64,000 bases of DNA, from positions 10,629,043 through 10,693,042 of the forward strand of contig NW_025335438.1 in assembly GCF_004798865.1 (NCBI RefSeq). Reading direction: 5' to 3'. Position numbers and translations under genes: made by a program. Below, piece after piece: positions 46,116-58,138 of the stretch; the stretch's first letter is position 1, and every line of letters starts with the position of its first letter. The notes beneath the pieces were generated by a model, which did no database searches, was not told the origin of the DNA, and was given only the letters and a program-made list of their open reading frames with translations. The stretch is from Varanus komodoensis. Its lineage: Eukaryota; Chordata; Lepidosauria; Squamata; Varanidae.

Positions 46116-47789
46116 ATATAGATGGGCATAATATGGGAGTCATTACATTTTTATTTTTTATTTGAAAAATATAGCAACAACACAGAGAAAAACTATGAAT
46201 GTAAATGAGAGGCTAGAGGAACAAGAAAAAGAAAAGGAAGAAAAATTAAGACATAAAATGTATACACACAAAGTAATAATCTAAGGAGGCTTCTGAACTT
46301 ATAAAGAAATAAACATCCTGTGGATGGAAGGAGAAAATCAGAAATGAAGGCCATCTCTGTGCTCCTCCTGCCATGCAAAACACTCAGATGGCTGATTCCA
46401 CTCCTCTAAGTGGAGTGCCTCAGAGCACAAGGAGAGGACACTGAGGTACCGCCAGGGTTCTACATAGGCTCGGACAGCCTGACTCCTCTTCCTGCCGCAG
46501 GGCTGGCTGGGGCATGCGGAAAGTTATATAACCGTTTTTCTGTCCTCAATGAAATATAATATTTTTAATGAAGTTTTCTATCAATTCCAATACAAAAACA
46601 ACAGAAAGCCAGCATTTTTCAGCTGAAAACCCGTTTCTTCAGGAATTGTGATTACAAAATTGTCACCAACATTTTTTTCAAAATCACTTTTGTTTATACG
46701 TTCGCCCTGAACACTCCCTGATATTTTTGAAAAGTTTGGGATATGGAAAAGCAGTGCTTCTTTCTAGTTCATAAAAATGTCAGAAACATTGCTTGGAACT
46801 GTTTCCATTGTAGGATAGTTAGAACAGATTGCAAATTCCCACCGACACCACCATGAAATCCTTTTTTAAAAAACAGATTGGTCAGAACCATGGAGGCACT
46901 AATGTGCTTCCTTTAACTGTTATGGTTATCTTTAAGGAAAAGAATATACTTTTGACATTTTTGTTGTTTTAACCAAAATGCCAGAATGTTGACAGACCCT
47001 TCTCTGCTTTCTGAATACCTCTGATGCAGACATCAACAGAAAATCTGCTGTTGGTTACTGTAGTTATTCCATTATTTAATACATCATAGTCTTTGACAGA
47101 GGTCTACGGAAAGAAAAGCTGAAAATTGACCTCACTGTTTTATCCAGATTTTCTTCTTTCTTGACCTTAAACTTTTATTGTGACAAGTATATGCAGCAAT
47201 CCTTCCCTTCATATAACACATGGATGCTTTGTGTCCTTTGTTCAATAGCACAAGACATGGCTGCACTCTCATTAATCTCAAACTATTCTTTAAGGTCAGA
47301 AGCCATCTGTGTTCTAAAACAATCATCATTAAGAAGTGAAACATTGATGCACAAGGTTCCAAAAGATTTACCAGAATAGGCAATTTGATTCCAGAATGGA
47401 CCAGAACAGTGAAGAAGAAATCAAAACATATTCTGATCTAAAACAATGTTATGCACAGCCAAATTAAAAATTATATATTTCTGTCTCAAAGATACAACAT
47501 ATGCCATATGCCAATTAACTGAAATATATGAGCCATTCAATGTTGAATGGATTTTAGACTGAAATTTGCAAAGTGATACTCTTACCCAAAACTGGGTCCA
47601 GGATATCATTAAAATTCCCTTCACTTAATAAATGATACTAAGTAATAACAGGCAGGTAACCAAGGTATTCATACAACATAATAAACACATCTAAATCAAA
47701 ACTATATGTATTCAACTACTACTACCAGAGTTGTAAATCTAACCACCAAAATAAGGAAGAGACTACATAACTGAACTTCAGAATGGTTT
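46116..47789. other. Intergenic, A/T-rich, unexplained
   Basis: Starts with a T run (46145) and an A-rich block that could be an antisense LINE tail. 46380-46510 is GC-richer than its surroundings, and I could not assign it. No gene seen. Confidence 0.35.
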
Positions 47790-47990
47790 CTGACAGAGTC
47801 CCTCACTAAAGGCTCTGAAGTCCATATTAATAGCATGAAAAAGATATCTCTTTCAGAATTAACTGGTGGAAAAGGCAGAAAATAGTAAGCTATATGTTCA
47901 TAATGAAGAGAAATAAAATGTACAAGAATATTTTCTGAGAAAAACTACATTATTCACAAATTGTCCAGAGAAAAGAGTGACCAATGAGAT
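47790..47990 (+). mobile_element. Possible CR1-clade LINE fragment
   Basis: AATGGTTTCTGACAGAGTCC and CTCACTAAAGGCTCTGAAGT resemble the region encoding the DKVPHKRLLSKL part of CR1-clade RT. Strongly degraded; it may be continuous with 45955-46115. Confidence 0.35.
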
Positions 47991-48405
47991 GCCCAAGTTT
48001 GTGAATGGTATTCCAAAGTTTGATATGGTGAGCCAACATTATTTGAATGAATTGCCACAATAAATGGAGCAAAATTAAATTGCCTCTCAAGATGGCACAA
48101 GACAGTGTGCAGAATACATTTCTCCATCCTAAACATTATCACAAGATGGGCTTTGCCTTCTTTTGTTCACTTCTGTTGTTCAAATATGTATCTATTGATG
48201 GAAATATGCCGCAAGAGTTAATACCCACCTACTTGCTATTTCCAGTCATTTTCTGTAATCTTCATCAATATACCACATCACCACTAAAATGGAGAGACAG
48301 GACCATTTGCATGTCTGTTATCAGAATGGTAGTTATACAAGAAACTGAAAACCATCATTTCTGGAATATTACACAGGAGTCTCCCCACCATATTATGTCA
48401 TTTAG

Positions 48406-48460
48406 GGCCACAATCCTATGCATGCTTAGACAGAGTTGTAGGACTTTCCCCATCTAAGCA
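48406..48460. repeat. Fold-back repeat collapsed between its arms
   Basis: CAATCCTATGCATGCTTAGA (left end) passes directly into GAGTTGTAGGACTTTCCCC and ATCTAAGC, the right arm of the 8682/18451 family. Left inner arm and loop are absent, as expected for deletion of a hairpin. Confidence 0.6.
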
Positions 48461-51400
48461 AGCAAAGGTTTGCACCTGTATCCAATATCATATTGGAAAA
48501 AATGATTTTATTAATACAACTTTAGCCATAGTGGCATAATTCCATGAGCTTTTAGCACTGGATTTTATTTCTGCTTTAGCAGATCATGAGGTCACACAGT
48601 TCAGAAACATTATAAACATGTAGTGAAGGAGAAAGAGCAGTTGGGGGGTCGTATTTTCAAGAAATCGGCCAGATGAGTAGTAGAAGAATAATGTAATCTT
48701 CATACAAATTCTAGCACTTTAACCCCTCCTGGTCTTCAGCTGTGTGCCAAAAAGGCTAGTGGTAATTAATAAAAACTGTAGCTTCCTAATGCTTGAGTGG
48801 TTGGATAACTGCTGTGCTACTTAACATTTCTCCTTCTGCTGAGTAAATACTTCTTCCATTTTAAAGAATATAATGCTGCATACCTCCAGCTATACTTTGG
48901 TGGCACTTCAGAATGATAATTAAAATATTATTGTTCATTTCAGTGAAGTTGTATTCTAACTCATTTATCTGTGTTAAGATGAAAAGTTGCCCTTTCAGTC
49001 TGTGATCCTAGCACATTTCTAAAGTCTGGTGGAACAATTCTATGTCCCATGGGAGATTTCTGAGAGAGAAGAAAGGAGGTTGATCATGGACATGATGTGG
49101 ATTCAACTCTTGGACTGAAATCAGAGCAGCTGAGAAACCAAAATGCCACAGATTCCCTCTGACCTAGAGTTTGATCCTGTTTATTGCCTGTGAGCAAGAA
49201 TAATTCATTTTGATTCACAAATCGTTAAAGTTAAAATACAGCAAACCAGTAGCATCTTTCTTGGAAAGGCCTGGCAGAGTTGAGCCTCCACAACATCTTA
49301 ACTTGGTTTGAATAAGATGCTGCTACCTGCAATTTAGACCCTGCATTAGACTGGTGTTACCAAGGTCACCATGAATAGCCCATTTCTCATTAGGTTAACA
49401 CCCCATCAGAGGGAAAAGGAAACAATTATCCATTTTTTAAATGTTCCCATTAGCAACAGTTAAAGCATAAAAATGGCTGATTCCCATGAAGGAGGACATG
49501 CTACCTCAAATAGAACACTGGAATGTTGCCATCTCTGAGTCTTCATTAATGCGTCCATTTGCCAATATGGAATTTCAGGGTAAGCTAATTAAATAGAATG
49601 AGTGTAAAGGTTACATTAGTGTGGTGTGGCCGGAGATGGAATTCTCAGATAGTGTTTCTGGATGGAGGTGGCCCTGAAAGAACACCTGGCTTGGACTCTC
49701 AGCAGTGCATTAGTTAGAAACAGGAGAAAGAAACAATCCCAGCACTAATGAGCCCCAGGTGAAAAGACTGTTTAACTCAATGGGGCCTGAAAGAAAAACT
49801 GAGCATTTTGATTGATGAGAAAATTGTTTGGCATCTTTAATTGTTCCTTATATTAAAACACAGGCTTTGTTTTATTTTTCTCAGTTAAAACATTCAGGCT
49901 GCCAACTTCTGAGAATGCATATAATGAGTTATGAGGGAAAGGAAGGAGAAGAAATTCCAAACATGTAAGTAAGGGAGATAAAACTGTGCATCACATTTTG
50001 TGTTGGCTGAGTGTTTATGAGTTACAGCAGTGTAATGGGAATCATGTTTAACTTGAAGGGGCTTATTAAACATGGATGGATAGAGTTTTTATAGTTACCT
50101 TTCGAGAGAAGTTAGATGTGGATTATTCCTTTTTACCAAATTGTTTTTATTTGCTATTAAAATGTGTGTATGTATATTAAAATGTGTGGTTTCCAATGCA
50201 GAATGGCAATTGTAGCAGGAATATTTACAGCCTGTTAGGATCAGGCTGGGGCCATAGCCTACTGTACCCAAATCTAGAATTAGAATTGCATCTACTACAG
50301 TGTAGGTGCCCTGTGGTCAATGTGGATACTTCTCTTCATCAGTCAGTTACAGAGAAAAAGCTAGTCTCACATTTTTAAACCCCAGTGTGGATAGGCTCTC
50401 TCAAGGGCCACACATCTAATCTGTTGGGAACAACAGTGAGTAGGGCTAAAGTCAGGAGTGGGCAGAACCAGAGCTCAAAGTGTCCATCTCATCCCTCTCT
50501 TTATGCCACCTCCTTGCCACTCTCTTTCCATCATGCCCTTCCCTTTCTGCCCTTCTTTCTTCCTGCTTAGCTGCCATGGAAGTGCTAGCACAGCCATGTC
50601 AGAGGTCTACAGTGGTCACATGAATAGGGTGTTTGCAATTAGGCCAAGGACTGCCAGTAGACCATCACTGATATATAACAACCCTAGGAGATCTGGAGGC
50701 TTCATATTGCTTGTCAGTGCCAGAACAAACATCTCACACCTCTGCTTCTTTTTACACTTTCAGCTCAAAACAGGTTGAGAGAAGGGCATATGAAACTGTT
50801 GATGGAGGAGAAACAGTTCAGAAGCCTTAATCATCTCATACTGTTTCAACTGTTAAGGGGTGAGGAAGTCCTCTTGATTAACAACTAGTAACTGCTGCCA
50901 GAAAACAGTATGTTGTGTGTCCCCTCATAAGCTCTCATAGTGGGCTCGAACTGGTGCAGTCTTGTCACAGTTGAGGAAACCCTTTTCTTTTTGCCTGGAT
51001 TTATCCTCGCACCAGGTACAGTATCTCTGCACCCTGGACCTGTGTCCAGACATAGCATAAGAAAGGAGAGTGTGATCACTCTATCTCACCATCTCTCTAA
51101 TGATCCTTTCCAATACCAACTGCAACTCCACCCTCCTCTTTCCTGGAAGCTGAAACAATTCACCATGCACACTTGGAGCAGTATAACTGCTTACACTCCC
51201 TTCCCACTTGCTTCAGGGACAGTTAGCTATTCAACTACCATTTTGTTTTGACTGGGGAATGATAGGAGTTGTAGGTCTTTTCTCTCTCAAAACTTGCATT
51301 GAATTTCATCCCAAGGAAAGTTTAAATACTCACTGTTTGGCATACTGTTGGTTTCTAAGTTTGCTTGTCTATAATCAACTTTTTCAAGCCTGGATTGATT

Positions 51401-51740
51401 AGAATGAAATGGATTGTATGCACATTGACTACACAATTCTGTGCTTCACATTCAAAGCCCAACTTGATTGCCACACCATCTATAAGAACAAGGGGAAATA
51501 TTCAAAATATAACAAGCCCAATCCAACATTGGCCTGGGTCCAGTGGAGAGAGCCCTGAGGGCTGAAAGAGATCTTTCTTCCCTTTACTACAGTTGATTCC
51601 CTGTGACATTCCCAAGTCTGGAAATAGGGAATGCCCCTCCACATGTACTGTCATTATCTCCTTGGTCTTTTGACTTTTAGAAATGGTATGAAAACACCTC
51701 TTTTAAATCTAGGCTCTTTAAATTATGCAGTCATTTAACT
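48461..51740. other. Intergenic, largely repeat-poor
   Basis: No gene recognised. 49340-49800 has no repeat signature and contains TAATTA-like and CACCTG/CAGGTG motifs, so it is a candidate for conserved non-coding sequence. 50400-50780 is a C/T-rich stretch with overlapping ORFs but no domain. Confidence 0.35.
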
Positions 51741-51744
51741 GTTA

Positions 51745-51832
51745 GAATCATGGAATAATAGAGCTGGATAAGGCCGATAAGGCCATTGGCCACAACTCCT
51801 GTTCAGTAAAGGACTCCAAAGTTCGAAGGCTT
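51745..51832 (-). mobile_element. CR1 LINE 3'-end fragment
   Basis: TAGAATCATGGAATAATAGA then GCTGGATAAGG matches the reverse complement of a CR1 3' end with its CCATGATTCTA-type tail. Confidence 0.55.
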
Positions 51833-51839
51833 TACTGTT

Positions 51840-53744
51840 TGCAGTGCACTTGTTTTTATTGTTTTCTGACTTGAAATAACTGTCTGCTGCCTTGATGGAT
51901 TTTTAGCAAATAAGGTAGCACATAAATATGTAGGTGGTGTGAGGAAGCAGTGCAGGGACTGTGTGGAGAGGGAATATGCATGCCTTCTGTATCTTTAAGA
52001 CCCCTTGTGATCCATGCATGGTCCTTCTGCTCACAGCACAAGCTCCTTGACAAAGAACCCTTTGATTATAGCCATATTATTTTTCTCTGGAATTATTTTC
52101 TGTTTAGCATTTCAGCAGGTCATCATATTATTGCAATAGGTGTAAGTATAAAACTACTCATTTACTTGTACTGAAGCAAAATTTGAAAATGCCAGCTGCC
52201 AAACCTAGCTTCCTCTTCTACCCTCAAAACAAAATACTCAAGTTGCTGCTGGAAATGTTTCTAGTGGACCATCTCAGTACTGGTAGACACTGACCGCACC
52301 TTCACTCTTGAAAATTATACAATAAGTGCCTCTTATTGCTAGAACAACAGTTGCCTGTCAAAACCAAAATGTTATGTGATGGTTTGGATTTAATAGTCTC
52401 TTTCTTCAATAGTTTTCTCTACTGCTATTCTGAATCTGTTAAAAAAAAAAATATACACACCCTTTCAAACATTATTAGCACCTCCTAGTACCTCAGATCA
52501 AAAATTTCCCTAGGCCAAGTTCTGGGAATTTAGCCAATCACCCCCCCCCCCCCAAAACCTTGTTGATTAATGGTTATTCTTCTTCCCTGCCTCTCTTACT
52601 TTCTTATGTCCATGTGAGCATGAGTGCCATTCAGAAGTTAATGCTCAAATAGTTAGGGAGAAGGCACACCAAGTTGCTTTCCTCATTATTTACTACATTA
52701 ATAATTACTATATTATTTGGGATCTTTTAAAAAAAGTATGGGGCAGTTTTCTGGTGTCAGATTCAGCCATTCAGTGCAAGCAAAACATGTCTTGATAACC
52801 CACCCAACTCATTGTTGAACAGTGATTACTCTCTGCCAAGAAATAAAGCGCTACAGCCATCCCAGGACTGTGGTGGGGTGATGGTGGTGGAATCACCTGT
52901 TTTGTGAAGCATATCTGTGCCTCTGCATGTATTCATGGCCACTATTTATTTATTTAAATAAATTTCATTTATTTCATCCATTTCACCTCCAACTCCCACA
53001 CTGAGCATGGATATCTGCAGAAAGCCTACCCATACTGGGACCCCCTCTTTAGATGTGTACACTCAACACATACTGCTCTATGCACACAGACTTTCCCTTT
53101 TCAGACATCTATGCACAGCATGAAGATGATGAAGGACACTGCTTGCCCTTAATCATGTGAAATCCATGAGAGGAGATACAGTCTGTTTAGCATTTGATTC
53201 TTTAGAAATATTCAGAAGATGGCACTACTAAAATAAACCTGGCCCTGCCTTCTTCCAGAGTTCAGAATTCAAATATTACCTGAATCTTCTCTGCATCCAA
53301 CATTTAAAGCTGGGGCAGAATTTTGTCCCTAACATAAAGATGCTGTTGGTAAAGGTTCCTTCAAAAGTCTGTGTTTGTATGAAGACCTTGGTATTTGAGA
53401 TTCTCCTCCTCCTCTCCCCTTTACTTCTCAAGAGTATGCCAATACTGTACATGTGTCTTTTTCTGAACTGTTAGGGTTGGCTCAGATGCAGTGCTCCTGG
53501 CTTAATTAACCAGCCAAGAGCGAGCATGGGGCCTGTACATGCCCATCTTGCCGCTCTCCTCCAAACATACTTATTTCATCACTTTAGCTGCAATTTATTT
53601 ACACCATTATGTCTGGAACAAGAACTGTGGATTAAAGCCTGTTTATTAATCAGGATCTGAAATTAGGCTCTTCCCTCCCACAAGAGAAATTAGAACCAGC
53701 CAAACATTCAGGAAATGACTTGCTTCCCAGGGGGATATCTAGTG
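51840..53744. other. Intergenic, no gene seen
   Basis: Contains an A run at 52440-52452, a C homopolymer near 52542-52553 and an AT-rich TTTATTTATTTAAATAAATT stretch near 52944. Confidence 0.45.
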
Positions 53745-53975
53745 AAGGGGTGGGCAACTCCAGCCCAGGGGCCACGTCCAGTTTTCCTGGATTTTCTAGG
53801 TAGCCATGCTCCTTCTGCCTTAATTACTGGCACAAAGAGTTTTCTCTTTTCTTTTCTTTTGTATTTTTGCTCACTCTTTTTTGCCTTTGTCCCTACCCTA
53901 ATACTGGAATGCAACCTCTGAGACTTTCCTTGAAAATGAATTGGATCCTAAGGCTAGAAGAGGTCCCCCAAACCT
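53745..53975. repeat. hAT-like non-autonomous repeat
   Basis: It begins AAGGGGTGGGCAACTCCAGC and ends AGGTCCCCCAAACCTG, imperfect inverted ends. The inner phrase GAAAATGAATTGGATCCTAA parallels the copy at 24426-24723. It holds antisense ORFs of 68 codons that are by-products of the repeat. Confidence 0.5.
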
Positions 53976-54660
53976 GATATAAAAGATCCATATTGTGGGG
54001 CAGATATAAGAAACATCTTCAAAAGCTGTGTAGAAGAGATAATTTCAGCAGATGTTACTTGCATGACAATCTACTTCTGCCAAAATCTCCCTTTTACAGA
54101 GCAGTCAAAAAGGTAGAAATTTAGCTCTTTGCAAGTTGTTGTTCTAGTTCTCCGTTAATGTAGCATGTAAGAAAATGCAATGTAAACATTTCAGGCTTGA
54201 TAGCAATCCAATAGATAATCTAACACATTTTCAATACAAAATCAAGGCAATTTACCCTGTCGAAAGTAAAATTGACATGGAGAAATTATCAAGTGAAGGG
54301 AACACTCTTAGCGGATTGTAGAAAATTAATGTGAAGCATAGCCAAGTTTAAAGCAGCTTAAACATTTCATCCTGGAAGGTAGGCAGAAATTCCAACTCCT
54401 TCTCTGTCCAGCCAATCTCTAGTTTGGGCAGTTTCTTACAAAAAATCAAAGCTATTACAGGGCTGTGATTTTAACTGGTTTGCTGAAAATCTGTGATGTA
54501 TCCCTAAAGTTATGAGAGTTCAAACTTGCCCCCTTTTAAAGTACTCAATTAACTATGGGCAAGTGATGCAACTCATGTTTGCCTGGCACATTGAAACCTG
54601 GTTGAGCCTGCCTTCCTGGTCACACATGATTAACTTCACAAGCTACAGCAGTGTATATTT
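53976..54660. other. Intergenic, repeat-poor
   Basis: No gene. 54120-54400 is even in composition and free of repeat signatures; candidate conserved non-coding sequence. Confidence 0.35.
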
Positions 54661-54666
54661 GTAGAT

Positions 54667-54918
54667 TTTATTTATTTATTTATTTGTTTGTTTGTTTTTT
54701 TATTTATATCCTGCCTTTTTCCTACAAAGGGCTCAAGGCAGCTTACATCTCCTCCTCCATCTTATCCCCACAACAACAACCCTGTGAGGTAGGTTGGGCT
54801 GAGAGTCTGTGACTGGCCCAAAGTCACCCAGTTGGCTCCATGGCTGAGCGGGGACTAGAACCAGATCATCTGAGTCCCAGTCCCATGCTCTGAACCACTA
54901 CAGCACACAGGCTCTCAG
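54667..54918 (-). mobile_element. tRNA-derived SINE, near complete
   Basis: On the minus strand it starts with a pol III A-box region (TAGTGGTTCAGAGC at 54900-54887) and a B box GGTTCTAGTCCC (54862-54851). Next come the conserved body (TGACTTTGGGCCAGTCACAG, CCTACCTCACAGGGTTGTTG) and an (AAAT)n/(AAAC)n tail at 54667-54702. This is one of the commonest SINE types in squamates; fragments occur at 29608 and 40925. Confidence 0.85.
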
Positions 54919-55889
54919 TGGGGAACAGGAGTCTGCTGTGTGTGTTGCTGCACTGGCTGGCATGTGACATGCTACTACCTGTGTTTGTGTGTGGTGGAGC
55001 TGGGTTGGGTGTGCATTTGAGTGTGCATCTTTCTGTGCATTATATTGTTGCTCACATTAATAGCTGGCATGTTGATACATGAGTTTTGTATCTTATTGTG
55101 TCATTTCTATTATTTTATTGAATTTGATAGCTGCCTAAAATCATTACTGCATGTGGTTGCATGCAGTAAGCACCTATGTATAGTTTGTTGTGGTGTGCAT
55201 TTGTCTTGCACCAAATCTTAAAATTCACAGTCAAAGTGAGTTCTGGTACCTGGAATAATTACTTTTCTGGTTCTTCTTTTGGTTTTCTGTACACAGCATT
55301 AAAATAAACATGCAAGGAGTTGTTTTTTAGAGTTTAGAGTTCAGATGAGAAACATATATCTTATTAAAGTTTGTCTTCACTGCCCCAGCATCAGCCTTCC
55401 TCCAACTTGCAGAAAGAGAAGATTAAGACCAAGGCAAAGTGTAGGTGGAGGCAGATGGAGGGCAGAATCTTTCCTCAGAGGCATATAAGCATTCAGAGCA
55501 AGACACAAGGTGCAGCAGCGGTGATCTCTGCCCCTACATGACCTCTGAACTTTTCATCTTGCACTGTATTTAGTTGGCCCTTTTCAGATGTCTAGATTTA
55601 GGACTAGAGAAGGGGAAATAAAGATGCTAGTTCATCAACTGGAACTGATTCAACTCTGTGGCCCAGCCTCCTCTTTTCTCCATCTGGACATGCCCTTTTT
55701 CCCCTCTTCCAAGATCCAGTTGTGATTGCGATGGAAGGGCACCAGCTAATTTTTATCCACTTACTCTCTTAACTAGTCAAAGTCAGAACTCTTTTCTCTT
55801 GGAGATGATATACATCATACAGTGTTAACTGCCAGTTTAAACACATGCTAAGCTGTTATTTGGGAATACTTGTCCCTAGAGACACATCA
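54919..55889. other. Intergenic, no gene seen
   Basis: TG-rich stretch near 54935-55030 and otherwise unremarkable sequence. Confidence 0.45.
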
Positions 55890-55897
55890 CCAGTGAC

Positions 55898-56274
55898 CGA
55901 TGCTTTTTTTTGTCATAGAACACACCGGAACGGAGTTCTGGCATCTTTTTTCAACAGATTTTCCAAGTTTTAAAAGTAACTTTTGAAAATTTGATGTTTG
56001 GTCCATGTGGATTTGAATTGCCCTGTCGAGCGTAGCAGGTCGTCGGCAAAATCATTAAAACGGTGCATGCGGGCTGCTTGTGTGTCGAATCCGATGCATG
56101 CGTACTTCATCCGCGCTGGTTGTGATTGGTCATGTGGTCATGCACTGAGGCGGCGACCGTTAATGTTTCGTTACACAACTGACATGTGTGGGTGTGTGTA
56201 CAGTGATTGACTACGTGTGAAAGGTAAATAATTTCATGAGTTCCAGCACCTTTTTTCTTACAAAAAAAGCACTG
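55898..56274. mobile_element. CpG-rich hAT-like non-autonomous element, perfect 8-bp target duplication
   Basis: Left end CGATGCTTTTTTTTGTCATA; right end, reverse-complemented, CAGTGCTTTTTTTGTAAGAA. The inner terminal sequence CCGGAACGGAGTTCTGGCA matches GGTGCTGGAACTCATGA on the other side. Flanked by CCAGTGAC at 55890-55897 and 56275-56282, identical. The core (56020-56170) is full of CpG (GTCGAGCG, CGTCGG, GCGGCGACCG), unlike anything around it. It has a 70-codon frame but no transposase motif. 377 bp. Confidence 0.85.
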
Positions 56275-56369
56275 CCAGTGACTAAGTTAAGTTTGAATAA
56301 GTTGATCAATGAGATCTCAAGGGACATTTAACAAATAGGTCTGTATAAAGTTAAGTTTATAGATAAATT

Positions 56370-56420
56370 TATTTATTTTTGACATTTGTATGCCACCCTC
56401 CAAGTGGAGTCTCAGGAAGT
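56370..56420. repeat. Retroelement tail-like fragment
   Basis: TTTATTTATTTTTGACATTT followed by GTATGCCACCCTCC resembles the antisense of the common TATAAAT/AATAAATA-ending retroelement tail. Confidence 0.35.
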
Positions 56421-56904
56421 GTAAATACACTTTAAATGAATGGAATACCTCAAAGTGTTCAGAAGCTTAATGTTTTATTTGGTAAATTTTAATGGCATTC
56501 CATTCAGCCACAAGTATCCTTGACTTGCACAAGCCATTGACTTGCACACAATAGTGGTCTTTTTCACTTAGATTAGATTTCTCACCCTGATCTGTTTGAA
56601 ATACTCATTTCTGGATTCTTTTCCCAACTGGATTGCATTGAAGTCTTGAAAATGACTTGCATTGAAGTAATTGAAAATAGATAATGTACCTCCTCCAACT
56701 GGGGCAGCTACTGGTCTGTGGCATATATTTTCACATCAACTGCACTGTGACATGTTCACATGCAAAATTAACTTCATGGGTAAATCTGGATGTATAAGAT
56801 CAGCAATAAAATGTTTGTTTGCTGGACTTGGAAAGAAAGGCTGATTTTTACTTTGGATCAGGTTGTCATCCCTAATGATATTTTCCCCCATTCTCTGCTT
56901 TGTA

Positions 56905-57480
56905 GGCTAAATTTAAATGGTCAGCTATGGTTGCATGGCAATACATGCCTTTGAAACTTTTGGTAGAGTCTAGGTTTGATCCTGCTGCTTTTACAGCTTC
57001 AGAGCCACCTGTATTATTGGAAGTGTTGATTAAGGCTAAAAAACTACATGGAACTACAATTCATGTATACAAATATCTATTACCACTGAATAAATATGAT
57101 ACACAGAATCTCAGCTAAGAGCGGAATGCACTGGAGCATCCCATTTTGTCCAGACAATGGAGTGCTTCAATGTTACCTATTTCAAAGGGGCTAATGGATC
57201 GTTGTCTATATTCAGAAAAACTGATGTTTTGAATATTCTAGATGTCACAACATCTCTTTTAAAAGTGCTCAATTAAATTGGTCCATTATTGGAGGTGGAA
57301 TGCTGCGAATGCTTCTCTTCTCCATAGGTTTTGGCAATGCCCAATGGCAGCTTTCTTTTGGGAACAGATGATTCAGATACATCTTGTGATGGAAAGGTTT
57401 TTTAATGCTTAAGGATATACAAGGGGATTTTCCATGTCCTTTTGACAGCTACAAGACTAATGAACACTGGAAGGTTAAAT
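56905..57480 (+). mobile_element. L1-like LINE fragment (ORF2 C-terminus)
   Basis: Frame pieces include KAKKLHGTTIHVYKYLLPLN (from about 57033) and, near 57290-57400, YWRWNAANASLLHRFWQCP followed by FFWEQMIQIHL. This corresponds to the Cys/His-rich C-terminal part of L1 ORF2 (usually CWRCG...LLH.FW.CP..FW). Stops interrupt it. No clear 3' tail. Confidence 0.55.
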
Positions 57481-58060
57481 GAAATAACACACTGGGTCTT
57501 CATTATTCCCAATGTGAACTTTTGCCATAATATATGTGTTAGTCTTTAAAGTGCCACAATACTCACCACTTTTTGTGAGGTAATAGATTAACAGAGCCAT
57601 AGCTCTGGGATGTAAATGCCATGATCATGATAAGGGAGACTAAAAGATGCTGCTCAAAACCTCAAGCCATTTCTTAGTATTGTAGGACTACATTTCTTTC
57701 ACATTCCATATAATCTGCAGCTATCTCTAATGAATCACAGAATAGCAAAAGGGAGTGGAAATCACTGTAGTAATAGTGGAAAAATCATTCATGATATATT
57801 TATGCTATATTGTTCAAGAAGACAGTTTGGCTTTCAGAAATAAAAGGGGATCTGAGCATATATCTTCTTCCAGGATCACAGACTAAAATATCTCATCAAC
57901 CTGTCTGACAGAGTCAGAAATGATCGCTTTCCCCTTCAATTATATTCACCAAATAACTATCTGTGGGATATTTTCGTCTTGTAAAACAATGTAATACATT
58001 TGGGAATTGATGGAGTGCTCTCATAGCTGACTTACTCCAATGCGTGTGCGTGGCTTGGCT
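57481..58060. other. Intergenic, no gene seen
   Basis: AT-rich sequence between the L1-like fragment and the CR1 3' end. Confidence 0.45.
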
Positions 58061-58138
58061 TAGAAACATAGAAACAGAGTGAGTCAGAAGGAGTCTCCCA
58101 GGCCATCTAGTCTGACCTCCGGCACCAGCTGGCTCCAC

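Noticed and set aside
55998-56210. 70-codon ORF in CpG-rich DNA as a small gene
   Set aside because: It lies wholly inside an element with hAT-type ends and target duplication, and has no recognisable domain.
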